Assembly: GCF_000745775.1 (NCBI RefSeq)
Contig: NZ_JQJY01000001.1
Span: 496,001-560,000 of the forward strand
Source of the DNA: Flavobacterium sp. ASV13
Lineage (GTDB): Bacteria; Bacteroidota; Bacteroidia; Flavobacteriales; Flavobacteriaceae
DNA length: 64,000 nt
Direction of reading: 5' to 3'
Shown: in pieces, positions 38,504 through 47,158 of the stretch
Layout: each line of letters begins with the position of its first letter
Position numbering within the stretch: position 1 is the first letter of the stretch
The notes under the pieces: model-generated
Databases searched by the model: none
What the model was told of the DNA's origin: nothing
What the model saw: only the letters and a program-made list of their open reading frames with translations
Made by a program: the position numbers and the translations under genes

Positions 38504-41500
38504 TTAAAATACCACGTTCATACCAAACAAAAATGTTGTGGTTTTTGGGTAAAAGTTATTTGAATCTACACCAGGAGCAGTTCCTCCTTGTTCCACCTCA
38601 GGATCAATTCCGCTGTATTTTGTGATAACAAAAAGGTTATTTACGGTTTCATAAATACGAATCTTTTTAATGTATCGTCCAACTTTACCAAAATCATAAC
38701 CTAAAGTCATATTATCTAATCGGATGTAGCTGCCATCTTCTATAAAACGAGTTGAATATTTATAGGCGTTAATATCATTTGGCGATTCACCTGCCGCATC
38801 TACAAGTATGTTATTAGACATTGCTGTACTCGGCCTAAACAAATCTGCACGAGTTGCATTGAAAATTTTATTACCAAATACACCACGGAAGAAAATATTC
38901 AAATCAAATTTTTTGTATGTAAAATTATTGTTCCATCCCATCATGAATTTAGGCTGTGCACTTCCTGCATAATGGTAATCTACACCAATTTGAGGATTAG
39001 TTGTTAAACTTCCATCTTTAGCAACATATTGAGAAATACCTGCTGCATTTTTTCCTGCATATTGAAGCGTAAAGAATTGTCCAAGAGGTTTTCCTTCTTT
39101 TAAAATTTGTAAAGTGCTTCCTGTTTGTCCGCCTCCATCTGGCTGCACTCTTCTAATTGAATCACCTCCGATAAAATAAGGATTTGTCAATTTAGTAATC
39201 TCATTTTTGTTGTGTGAAAAATTTAAACTTGTTGCATAACTAAAGTTTTTAGTTTTAACCACATTTGCATTCAAAGTCACCTCGACACCTTTGTTTGACA
39301 TATTTCCACCGTTTGCAACGATTGTTCCTACTGGTACAAGTACTGGATTTACAGAATAGTTGTAAATCATATCGGTTGTTTTTTTGTCATAAACCTCAAC
39401 AGATCCAGATAATTTTCCTTTCAATACTGTAAAGTCAAGACCAATATTTGCTGTTGCTGTTTTCTCCCAATTCAAATCTGGATTTGCTGCCTGATTTGGT
39501 CCATAAGCTCCAACTTGCTGTCCGTTATAATAAAATGTACCTAGACTTCCTGAGATAAATTGAGCCGTGTAAGCATTAAATCCCGAAGAGTTTCCTGTTT
39601 GACCCCAGCTTGCACGAAGTTTTAAATCGGTAAAGATTTCTTGGTTAGCCATAAAACCTTCTTTGTCAATTCTCCAAGCTCCACCAACTGAAGGAAAGTA
39701 TCCCCATTGATTATTTGCACCAAACACAGAACCGCCATCTCTTCTAATAGATCCTTGTAAAAGATATTTGTCTTTGAAATTGTAATTTAAACGTCCAAAA
39801 TAAGAAATCAAACGTTTTTTCTGGTAAGCTTTGCTATCTCCGAAATCTACTCTGTAACCTGAAACCGAACTATAATTTCCTAAAGCAAGATTGTTGTAAC
39901 TCACATTGTCTACCGGAAAATTGGTATTTGTTGCCTGAAATCCATCTCCTAAAACATCTTCTTGCCATGAATAACCAAGAACTGCTTTAAGTTTGTGGTT
40001 GCCAAAAGCTTTATCCCAATTCAGGAAACTTTCAATAATTGTATTGCTGGTTTGGTATGAATTTCTCAAAGCTGATCCGTTTACACCAAAATTCACTAAT
40101 GTTTTTGTTTGAGGTGGATCTGGATTATTGTAGAAATTCGAACTATTATATTGTTGATAATAACTGTCATAATATTCACCGTGAAGTGAATTTAATTGTT
40201 GGTAAGACAAATTCAAGTTATAAGTGAATCCCCAAGGAAGTTTTACTTCAGATGTTAAACTAGCAACAAGATTATTCGTTTTTGTATCATCATCTGCATG
40301 ATTCATCATTGCCACTGGGTTAAAATAACCAGTCTGGATGAAATTTTCAAAATAAGTTCCGTTTGGATTTGTTATCGGCGAAACCGGCAAGTGGTTTATC
40401 GATTGCTGCAGTACCACGTTACGCTGTGGCACATTATTGTATTTGCTGTTTGAGTTGGTAACGTTCAAACCAAATTTAACATTATCATCAAAAGCATTTT
40501 GTTCGATTGCTAAGTGCGCAATCACGCGTGAAAATTCATTTCCTTGCAATACTCCTTCTTTATTGATATAACTTACACTCGCAAAATAATTACCATGCTC
40601 GCCTCCACCGCTCATAGAAAGATTTTGAGTTGTTGACGGTGTGTAACCAGGTCTAAGGATTGCCTTTTGCCAGTCAGTATCTGCACCTTTATCATTTTCA
40701 GGAGTAAAACTTAAATTATTTTTGGTTACGAAATCTCTCAACTGAGTAGCATTCATCATATCCAACTGGTTTGATACTTTTTCAAAACCAAAATAATTAC
40801 TGTAGCTAATTTGAGATCTGTCTTTGCTTCCTCTTTTTGTTGTTACCATGATTACACCATTTGCAGCACGGTTACCATAAATAGCAGTTGCAGCGGCATC
40901 TTTCAATACATCAATTGTAACAATATCATCAGGAGCAATAATAGAAATATCAACACCCGGAATTCCGTCAACTACATAAAATGGTCCTTGAGAACTATTT
41001 AATGTCGACGCTCCACGTAAAACAACTGAAGAAGCTTTAGTAGGATCACCGCTTGTTGAAACATTCAAACCTGAAACTTTACCTTGTAATAATTGACCAA
41101 CGTCAGCAATTACACCGTTATTTAAATCATCTGCTTTTACAGATGAAACTGCGGTTGTTAAGTTTTTACGAGATCCTTTTCCGTATCCTACAACAACAAC
41201 TTGCTCTAAGTTTGTAGTAGTTGAAGCTAATCTAATTGTGATATTTTGTGATCCGTTAAGTTTGACACTTTGATCTACAAACCCAACAAAAGAAACTAAT
41301 AGGCTTGCGTTTTTATTTGAAACAGTAAGTTTGAATCTTCCATCAAAATCTGTCATGGCACTATTTTTAGTTCCACTTTCAATTACATTGGCCGCTGGTA
41401 ATGGCATGCCTTTGTCGTCCAAAACTACACCGGACACATCTGTTTTTTGCGCCCAGCAATTGAATGAGAGGCTTGCAAAAAACACTAATAATAATAGTTT

Positions 41501-41512
41501 AAGTTTTTCCAT
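38504..41512 (-). CDS. SusC-like TonB-dependent glycan importer
   Basis: The 1002-residue protein has a signal peptide (ending NCWAQ). A carboxypeptidase-like domain (TDVSGVVLDDKGMPLPAANV) and the TonB-box region before VVVGYGKGSRKNLTTAVSSV follow. The plug contains LQGKVSGLNVSTSGDPTKAS and FYVVDGIPG, and the barrel ends in FLFGMNVVF. It is the energised outer-membrane channel for the PUL's oligosaccharide. The upstream region has the shared operator, and the -7 box lies about 37 bases before the ATG. With the SusD gene immediately downstream it defines the locus as a PUL. Confidence 0.97.
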   Translation of the reverse strand: MEKLKLLLLVFFASLSFNCWAQKTDVSGVVLDDKGMPLPAANVIESGTKNSAMTDFDGRFKLTVSNKNASLLVSFVGFVDQSVKLNGSQNITIRLASTTTNLEQVVVVGYGKGSRKNLTTAVSSVKADDLNNGVIADVGQLLQGKVSGLNVSTSGDPTKASSVVLRGASTLNSSQGPFYVVDGIPGVDISIIAPDDIVTIDVLKDAAATAIYGNRAANGVIMVTTKRGSKDRSQISYSNYFGFEKVSNQLDMMNATQLRDFVTKNNLSFTPENDKGADTDWQKAILRPGYTPSTTQNLSMSGGGEHGNYFASVSYINKEGVLQGNEFSRVIAHLAIEQNAFDDNVKFGLNVTNSNSKYNNVPQRNVVLQQSINHLPVSPITNPNGTYFENFIQTGYFNPVAMMNHADDDTKTNNLVASLTSEVKLPWGFTYNLNLSYQQLNSLHGEYYDSYYQQYNSSNFYNNPDPPQTKTLVNFGVNGSALRNSYQTSNTIIESFLNWDKAFGNHKLKAVLGYSWQEDVLGDGFQATNTNFPVDNVSYNNLALGNYSSVSGYRVDFGDSKAYQKKRLISYFGRLNYNFKDKYLLQGSIRRDGGSVFGANNQWGYFPSVGGAWRIDKEGFMANQEIFTDLKLRASWGQTGNSSGFNAYTAQFISGSLGTFYYNGQQVGAYGPNQAANPDLNWEKTATANIGLDFTVLKGKLSGSVEVYDKKTTDMIYNYSVNPVLVPVGTIVANGGNMSNKGVEVTLNANVVKTKNFSYATSLNFSHNKNEITKLTNPYFIGGDSIRRVQPDGGGQTGSTLQILKEGKPLGQFFTLQYAGKNAAGISQYVAKDGSLTTNPQIGVDYHYAGSAQPKFMMGWNNNFTYKKFDLNIFFRGVFGNKIFNATRADLFRPSTAMSNNILVDAAGESPNDINAYKYSTRFIEDGSYIRLDNMTLGYDFGKVGRYIKKIRIYETVNNLFVITKYSGIDPEVEQGGTAPGVDSNNFYPKTTTFLFGMNVVF

Positions 41513-41548
41513 ATTATATTTAAGTTAGTTAGTTAAAAAATTGTTAAG

Positions 41549-41604
41549 CGAAGATAGAATTATGCTTTATTTAATGAATGGACAGATTATTCATAAACAT
41601 GGAT
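41549..41604 (-). promoter_or_regulatory. PUL promoter and 21-bp direct-repeat operator (susC)
   Basis: ATGGAC at 41578 and ATGGAT at 41599 are 21 bp apart. On the minus strand TATCTTCG at 41549-41556 (one mismatch to TAnnTTTG) ends 22 bp from the proximal half-site. No -33 TTG is seen, as expected for an activator-dependent promoter. Confidence 0.7.
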
Positions 41605-41765
41605 ATTTTTGCTTATCCCAATAAAACAAAGGCTTTAGACGCTTATTTCTTCAAAGTTTGTACTTTTAAAAAGGTTAAAATTATTCTAAAGTGCTGTCTG
41701 TTAAAAGTTATTAAATCAGGCTTGTTTTATAATTCTCACAAATCTTAATCGCGCATTTTTTTCAG

Positions 41766-43949
41766 TTAATTCATTTTTTCGCTTTCGCACCATTTTGTTT
41801 CCCATTCTTTTATAGATTCAACCACTTTCAATTCATCAAATGGTTTGTTGCTGGTAACCGATTCTCTTTGAGCTTGTAAAAACATTTTCCATCTTGGCCA
41901 ATAAAATCCTTTATACATGCCGCCCCATGCTCTTGAAGCATAATCATTTAAATGTCCTTCGCCTCCCCAAAGTGTAATTATTGTTTTTGCGTTTTTTAAA
42001 TACAATTTCGATTCTGATTCAGAACTTCCGTAATTCCATGCCGACTGCAGCCAATCTTTCAAATTATTTAAAGGCTGCCCCTTCATCATATTGTCTATTT
42101 CAAAAGCTTGTTTTTCTATCTTAGAAAATAATTCATCTCCTTTTTTCAAGTCTTTTGAATTGTAAGCCGCTACACATTCCATCAGCATATCATCAATACA
42201 AAGCGAATAATAATGTCTTGAGGCATCGATCAAATCATATTGAAAAAGATTCTTTTTATCAAAATTCTTAGCTTCTTTATTCAAAATATCCAAAGCCTGT
42301 TTCAGCTTTTCCTTATCACCAGGATTTCCTTTAAATTCTGTTATTTTTAAAGTTGGTTTCTTAAAAAATAAATAAGCTCCCGCTTTATCATTCCACCAGC
42401 GTGTTTCCCAATATTTTGTACTGTAAACCGATTCTACCAATAATTGCCAAGCTTTAAGAACTTCGGCTGAATTATCTTTCCCATATCTGGCTTTCAAATA
42501 GTTTTTCAGCCAATCATTTACTGATTCTTTACCCAGCGTCCATGGCAGATCATAAATATATTCGTAAACCGATGAGTTATTATTCAATCCTTCTGGCATG
42601 ACTCCGTAACCTACAACATTCCCTTTGTTTGTGTTTTTCATCAGGCTAATAAGTTCGTTTCTGTAGAAATTAAAATCGCCATAAACAGGATTTGATCCTC
42701 CATAATTATGAACATAACCGTATGTCCATTGTTTTCCATAAAATGCTTCTTGATTTTCCCACACTTTATACCTGTCATTTGCATAATCCTGAATAATCAT
42801 CCTATCATTGGGAACTTTGCTAAGGAAAGCTTTTGTTGCTTCTTTTGTCCAAAATTCTTTATTATCGCCAAAAAGCCAGCCCTGCATTACCCATTTTGCT
42901 TTGGGTGCCGCATCATTTATAGCTTCAAAAATGGTTTTTCCGTAGTCGGCCAATTCTTCATTTTTATGTCCTTCTGAAACTGGCGGTACGATTTCATTAA
43001 AAGAATCGGCCAGATAAAAATCAGATTCTCCATATAACTTCGTATAAATTTCTATAAAGCGTTTTCCAATTTCTTTAAACAAAGGATCTTTAGAATCTAA
43101 TAAATAAGTACTTTCAAAACCTCCACCCGACCAGGATTTTAATTCGCTTATTTTTGAATCAGGATGTTTTTCTGCAAATGCTTTCGGAACATATCCACTA
43201 AAAGCGGGCACAACCGGATGCATTCCCAATGCTCTCATTTTTTGCAGAATCTTCTTTTGAACAATTTCTTTTTTATTGATCCATTCTTGTGGTAACGGCC
43301 CATCTAGACTGTTTATATTTCCCATTCGCTGCCAAGGCAAAAATGCTGGTCCTGCAAAATGCTTTTGTAATTGTTCGTCTGTTACGCCATATTCTTTCCA
43401 AAGTAATTGCCAAACTGCCTCTTGTCCTTCTAATGCAGTAGGCAAATTAATACCATGCAAAGCCATCCAGTCAATTTCTTTTTCCCAGCGCTCCCAATCC
43501 CACCAAGGAGTCGTGTAACCAAAAGTACAGGCGTTTAAGTATTCTCTATATTTAAAAGGAGTAGCTCCTTTTTTTGAATATGCAGGCCACGTTTTAGGCA
43601 AATTGATTCTATTTCCTTCCCAACTGACTAAAACAGCACCAATATCTCTCAAAAAATTATACGCCGCATAACAAATTACCGTATTTGATGTTGCTTTAAT
43701 TTTCACCGCGTTTGTTGTTGTTTCAACTTCAAACCAATCTGAATCATCTCCTTCTTTACTTTCTATAATTTCCAGTTGAAAGTCATTTGCGCGATTTCCA
43801 ATAAGTTTTTCGATTACAGCAAACGAACTTTTTGTTTTTTCTCCATTTTGAGAATACGCATTGAAAATTAAAAAAAATAATACCAGAAAATAAGTAAAAC
43901 CACCAGCTGAAGCAGTCTCGTTTTTAATTCTCGAACAGTCAGTTTTCAT
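41766..43949 (-). CDS. GH89 alpha-N-acetylglucosaminidase (NAGLU-like)
   Basis: The 727-residue secreted enzyme has the GH89 three-domain layout: N-terminal domain (VICYAAYNFLRDIG), TIM barrel and C-terminal helical domain. The acid/base is E319 in YLADSFNEIVPP and the nucleophile is E453 in YGVMPEGLNNNSSVYEY, both matching the human NAGLU motifs (ADTFNE and MAPEG). Barrel motifs YTTPWWDWERWEKEIDWMALHGIN and GPAFLPWQRMGNI are intact. It removes terminal alpha-linked GlcNAc; free alpha-glucosamine is not a substrate for the human enzyme. The start at 43949 is preferred over 43961, although the n-region of the signal is long. The gene precedes susC on the same strand but has its own promoter at 44242-44297, some 300 bases upstream. 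Confidence 0.95.
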   Translation of the reverse strand: MKTDCSRIKNETASAGGFTYFLVLFFLIFNAYSQNGEKTKSSFAVIEKLIGNRANDFQLEIIESKEGDDSDWFEVETTTNAVKIKATSNTVICYAAYNFLRDIGAVLVSWEGNRINLPKTWPAYSKKGATPFKYREYLNACTFGYTTPWWDWERWEKEIDWMALHGINLPTALEGQEAVWQLLWKEYGVTDEQLQKHFAGPAFLPWQRMGNINSLDGPLPQEWINKKEIVQKKILQKMRALGMHPVVPAFSGYVPKAFAEKHPDSKISELKSWSGGGFESTYLLDSKDPLFKEIGKRFIEIYTKLYGESDFYLADSFNEIVPPVSEGHKNEELADYGKTIFEAINDAAPKAKWVMQGWLFGDNKEFWTKEATKAFLSKVPNDRMIIQDYANDRYKVWENQEAFYGKQWTYGYVHNYGGSNPVYGDFNFYRNELISLMKNTNKGNVVGYGVMPEGLNNNSSVYEYIYDLPWTLGKESVNDWLKNYLKARYGKDNSAEVLKAWQLLVESVYSTKYWETRWWNDKAGAYLFFKKPTLKITEFKGNPGDKEKLKQALDILNKEAKNFDKKNLFQYDLIDASRHYYSLCIDDMLMECVAAYNSKDLKKGDELFSKIEKQAFEIDNMMKGQPLNNLKDWLQSAWNYGSSESESKLYLKNAKTIITLWGGEGHLNDYASRAWGGMYKGFYWPRWKMFLQAQRESVTSNKPFDELKVVESIKEWETKWCESEKMN

Positions 43950-44111
43950 ATTATAACACATTTAAAAAATTATTATTTAACATTAATAAAACGCAGTTTA
44001 AAACTCTCTGTTCAAAAGAAATCTACTTGTCTATGAACTAAAATTTCTAAATTTTAAAACTGCTGCAATTCGGTATAAAAAATAAGCTTCAGATTTCGGA
44101 CTTGTACTTAT

Positions 44112-44141
44112 AAAAAATAGGAGATTATTTTATTAATCTCC
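44112..44141 (-). terminator. Hairpin with T-tract in the GH89 leader
   Basis: GGAGATTA and TAATCTCC form a perfect 8-bp stem (44120-44141). On the minus strand it is followed by TATTTTTTA. It stands between the short open frame at 44168-44224 and the GH89 start, where it would act as a terminator or attenuator. Confidence 0.6.
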
Positions 44142-44167
44142 CATTTAGTAAAACCATAAAAACAAAC

Positions 44168-44224
44168 TTAATCTTTTAGATAAAAAACCAATGCTTCTCT
44201 TGTGTCTGTGAGTTGCAGACTCAT
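44168..44224 (-). CDS. 18-codon leader ORF or gene remnant upstream of GH89
   Basis: An ATG with an in-frame TAA encodes MSLQLTDTREALVFYLKD. It starts about 18 bases after the -7 box of the operator-promoter and is followed after 26 bases by the hairpin terminator. Either it is a leader peptide, or it is all that is left of a gene whose middle was deleted between its own promoter and its own terminator. The frame is also open upstream of the ATG back to about 44262 (an in-frame TAA), so coding there is possible. It is too short to prove by composition. Confidence 0.3.
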   Translation of the reverse strand: MSLQLTDTREALVFYLKD

Positions 44225-44241
44225 TAGATTTTCACTTGAAG

Positions 44242-44297
44242 TAAAATTATAGATCTTGAATTTTTAACTAATGGACACATTATTCATTATTATAGAC
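44242..44297 (-). promoter_or_regulatory. PUL promoter and 21-bp direct-repeat operator (GH89 leader)
   Basis: ATGGAC at 44271 and ATAGAC at 44292 are 21 bp apart. On the minus strand TAATTTTA at 44242-44249 (one mismatch to TAnnTTTG) ends 22 bp from the proximal half. Spacing and interior sequence (ATTATTCAT) match the susC site. Confidence 0.65.
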
Positions 44298-44696
44298 ATT
44301 TTGTACAAATACAGGCTACAAAACCATTAAGGTTATTTGAATTGCAAGCAATTTGACCAAAATCAAACTATTTTATAAAAAATCTTTAAGCTTAAACATT
44401 ATGATCTTTTATTCTTGAATGACTAAATGAAAACTCAAAACATATTAATTATATAACATTAATCTGAAATCATGTAAAAGAAAGGAAAATCTTATTTCTA
44501 CTTTCATAGATGAATTAACACCAAAAATTCTGAATTCTATGAAACATTTTTACTTCAAAATACACATTGCTGTTTTTTCAATTTCGATAATAAAATCCCC
44601 ATTTATTATGTGACAGATTTATTGAATCGCACTTCCTAATTCACCAAAATAATAAGTGCGAAGAATTATCATCTTTTAACGAAACCAAAAACACAT
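44298..44696. other. Intergenic region between PUL and signalling island, with an inverted repeat
   Basis: About 400 bases show no gene on either strand. The only structure I see is an inverted repeat, TCGCACTT (44627-44634) with AAGTGCGA (44654-44661), 8 bp perfect and extendable with mismatches. It ends 35 bases before the first receiver gene and may be a regulator site or a leader hairpin for the island. Confidence 0.5.
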
Positions 44697-45074
44697 ATGA
44701 TTTATAAAAATATACTGCAAATTGACGATGATGTTGACGATTGCGAATTTTTCATGGAAGCACTTCAGGCGGTTTCCGATGCTGATTATACTGCAATGCA
44801 CAATTCGGTAGAAGCGCTCAACAAATTAATTCGCCAAGAACTTATTCCAGATATTATTTTTCTTGATTTGAATATGCCAATTATGTCGGGTTTTGAATTT
44901 TTAGCCGCTATTAAAACACAGAAGATTATTCAGGATATTCCAGTAGTTATTTTTTCTACTTCTCAATTTGAAGAAACAAAAGTAAAGGCCAGAAATTATG
45001 GTGCAAAAGAATTTATTTCAAAACCGAGTGATTTTAACGAATTAAAGAAGATTATAAGTGATTTTACAGTATAG
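44697..45074 (+). CDS. Single-domain response regulator (Rcp1-like)
   Basis: The 125-residue cytosolic protein is a lone receiver domain. The acidic pocket is D10-D11-D12 (LQIDDDVDD), the phosphoacceptor is D57 in FLDLNMPIMSG, and the switch Ser/Thr and Lys are in VIFSTSQFEE and FISKPSD. The LDLNMP motif and length resemble Rcp1-type receivers that work with phytochrome-like kinases. It has no output domain, so it acts by protein contact or as a phosphate carrier. It is the first gene of a plus-strand signalling island. The likely partner is the kinase 84 bases downstream. Confidence 0.9.
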   Translation: MIYKNILQIDDDVDDCEFFMEALQAVSDADYTAMHNSVEALNKLIRQELIPDIIFLDLNMPIMSGFEFLAAIKTQKIIQDIPVVIFSTSQFEETKVKARNYGAKEFISKPSDFNELKKIISDFTV

Positions 45075-45158
45075 TGAATTTTTCAAAAATGCAAAATGCG
45101 CCCATTTTAAAATAAGTCATTTTTTATTATTTAATGCGATTTTCTTAATAGAAAGACA

Positions 45159-46619
45159 ATGAAGTTATCAACTCAAATAATTTTAGCCTTTACGCTTATC
45201 ATTTTGCTTTCTGCTGCAGATTCGTATACCAATTACAGGCTGTCTCTCAAAGTCAATCAAAACTCAGAGTTTCTTTCAAAATCGGAAGCTGTCATCCGAA
45301 ATTCAAATAAAACTCATAGAGCCATTTTACAAATGCAAAGTGCCGTTCGGGGTTATTTACTGACTAATGACACAACTTATCTGGCGCCTTATTATAGCGG
45401 AATAGAAAAAGTTCCGGACTTTTTTGTAGAACAACATACGCTCATTGACAGCAATACGATTCAGTCTTCTATTTTAGATTCGATAAGTATTCTTCATTCG
45501 GAATGGCTTTCTTTTACATCCGAATTAATTCGGGCGAGAAGAGAAAATCCTAAAACCTACCAATTCCTTTTAGATACTAAATTTAAGAAGCACATTGGCA
45601 AAAATATTAATGATTCGATTACAGAAAAATTTAAAAGATTTGAAAAAATCGAATACAAAACGAGAGCTCATCACAGTGAAATGTTGCTGCATTCTCTAAA
45701 CAAAGCGCGAAGTTATTCACTGGTTTTTTTATCACTTACGATTTTTGTTGGAATATGCAGTACGGCTTATATCGTAATCATGATTACAAAACGAATAAAT
45801 TCGATGGTTCGGGTAGCCGATACAATTTCAAAAGGTCGTTTTACTATTGTTCGGGATTTTAAAAAAGATGAACTAAGCGCGCTCGCAGCATCGTTGAATA
45901 TTATGTCGCGCCGACTCGAAAAGAATATTCAGGAACTGGAAAACAAAAACGAAGAACTTAACAAATTTGCCTACGTTGTTTCTCATGATTTAAAAGCGCC
46001 GCTTCGGGGAATTTACAATGTAATAAGCTGGATTGAAGAAGATTTGTCAAGCGAACTTTCTCCCGCTTTAAGAAATTATCTGAATATTATTCCGAAAAGA
46101 ACACAGCGCATGGAAGCTTTGATTAACGGACTTTTGGATTACGCCCGCATCAACAGAAAAACTTCTCCTGAAATTGTTGATACAAATACGCTTGTTCAGG
46201 AAATCGCACAATCAATAGTTCCAAGAGAATTCAAACTCGAAATCATAAACCTTCCCGAACTTGTTACAGAGCGTTTAAAACTGGAACAGGTTTTTTCGAA
46301 TTTAATCAGCAATGCGGTCAAATATTCAAAACCCGAAAATCCTTATATCGAAATAAAGTGCCAGAAAGTACTCAACTATTATGAATTTTCAGTAACAGAC
46401 AACGGAATTGGTATCGATGAAGGATATCACCAAAAAATATTTGAAATTTTCCAGACACTGAGAGAGAAAAACGAAATGGAAAGCACCGGAGTTGGACTCG
46501 CCATTGTTAAAAAAATCATTGATGATCAGGGAGAAAGTATACATGTAGAATCAAAACTGGGCGAAGGAACCACATTTACTTTCACCTGGAGAAATAATAA
46601 ACAGCATGAGAAAGCCTAA
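45159..46619 (+). CDS. CHASE3-type sensor histidine kinase
   Basis: The 486-residue membrane kinase has a first membrane segment near residues 5-22, a periplasmic CHASE3-like four-helix sensor (HRAILQMQSAVRGYLLTND) to about 180, and a second membrane segment near 185-207. A HAMP linker (ITKRINSMVRVADTISKGRF), HisKA with H276 in VVSHDLKAPLRG, and HATPase motifs (NLISNAVKYSKPEN, DNGIGIDEGYHQKIFEIF, GVGLAIVKKI) follow. The SHDLKAPLR box is of the phytochrome-like class. It overlaps the next receiver gene by 14 bases, which indicates translational coupling. The signal is unknown; CHASE3 domains often sense extracellular small molecules or membrane state. Confidence 0.92.
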   Translation: MKLSTQIILAFTLIILLSAADSYTNYRLSLKVNQNSEFLSKSEAVIRNSNKTHRAILQMQSAVRGYLLTNDTTYLAPYYSGIEKVPDFFVEQHTLIDSNTIQSSILDSISILHSEWLSFTSELIRARRENPKTYQFLLDTKFKKHIGKNINDSITEKFKRFEKIEYKTRAHHSEMLLHSLNKARSYSLVFLSLTIFVGICSTAYIVIMITKRINSMVRVADTISKGRFTIVRDFKKDELSALAASLNIMSRRLEKNIQELENKNEELNKFAYVVSHDLKAPLRGIYNVISWIEEDLSSELSPALRNYLNIIPKRTQRMEALINGLLDYARINRKTSPEIVDTNTLVQEIAQSIVPREFKLEIINLPELVTERLKLEQVFSNLISNAVKYSKPENPYIEIKCQKVLNYYEFSVTDNGIGIDEGYHQKIFEIFQTLREKNEMESTGVGLAIVKKIIDDQGESIHVESKLGEGTTFTFTWRNNKQHEKA

Positions 46620-47037
46620 TATTTTATTAATTGAAGATGATGAACTAGACACAATTTCGGTGGAACGTTCATTGAAAAAGCTAGAGATCAAATATATTCT
46701 ACATACTGCGTATAATGGACTTGAAGCACTTCAAATGCTCAAAAACACAGAAAACCCACTTGTTCCGGATGTGATTCTGCTGGATATCAATATGCCAAAA
46801 ATGAATGGAATTGAATTTCTGAAAATCCTAAGAACGGATGAAAATTTAAAAGATTTAAAAGTATTCATCATGACGACTTCTTCTGAAAGTAGTGATCGTA
46901 TTACAGCCGAAAAATTAGGCATTTCAGGATATATTATAAAGCCTTTAAATTACACCGACAACACCAAAAGACCCGATTCTATGGATGCTTTTGTACAGTT
47001 TCATCTTAGGAAAATTTTACTCAATGAAAACGTTTAA
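46606..47037 (+). CDS. Single-domain response regulator coupled to the CHASE3 kinase
   Basis: The 143-residue receiver has the acidic pocket E10-D11-D12 (LLIEDDELD), phosphoacceptor D60 in LLDINMPKMNG, Thr in FIMTTSSES and Lys in YIIKPLNY. It starts inside the kinase gene (14-base overlap). No output domain follows; the C-terminus is a short extension (VQFHLRKILLNENV). It is the most probable direct target of the CHASE3 kinase. A long hairpin lies directly after the stop codon and separates it from the poly-HAMP kinase gene. Confidence 0.9.
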   Translation: MRKPNILLIEDDELDTISVERSLKKLEIKYILHTAYNGLEALQMLKNTENPLVPDVILLDINMPKMNGIEFLKILRTDENLKDLKVFIMTTSSESSDRITAEKLGISGYIIKPLNYTDNTKRPDSMDAFVQFHLRKILLNENV

Positions 47038-47040
47038 ACA

Positions 47041-47110
47041 ATTATTAATTATGAATTGTTAATTATTAATGAAAAACCAAATTAACAATTAACAATTCAT
47101 AATTAATAAT
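47041..47110. repeat. 30-bp near-perfect inverted repeat (MITE-like hairpin)
   Basis: Two 30-base arms, 47041-47070 and 47081-47110, are inverted copies with a single mismatch around a 10-base loop. The content is almost only A and T (TTAATTATGAATTGTTAATT). It could work as a terminator for the receiver gene or be a miniature repeat element. There is no T-run on either side beyond the stem itself. Confidence 0.85.
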
Positions 47111-47158
47111 TAACCTCGAATCACCAAAAACAAATCCTTCAGCAAAGATTTACCAATT

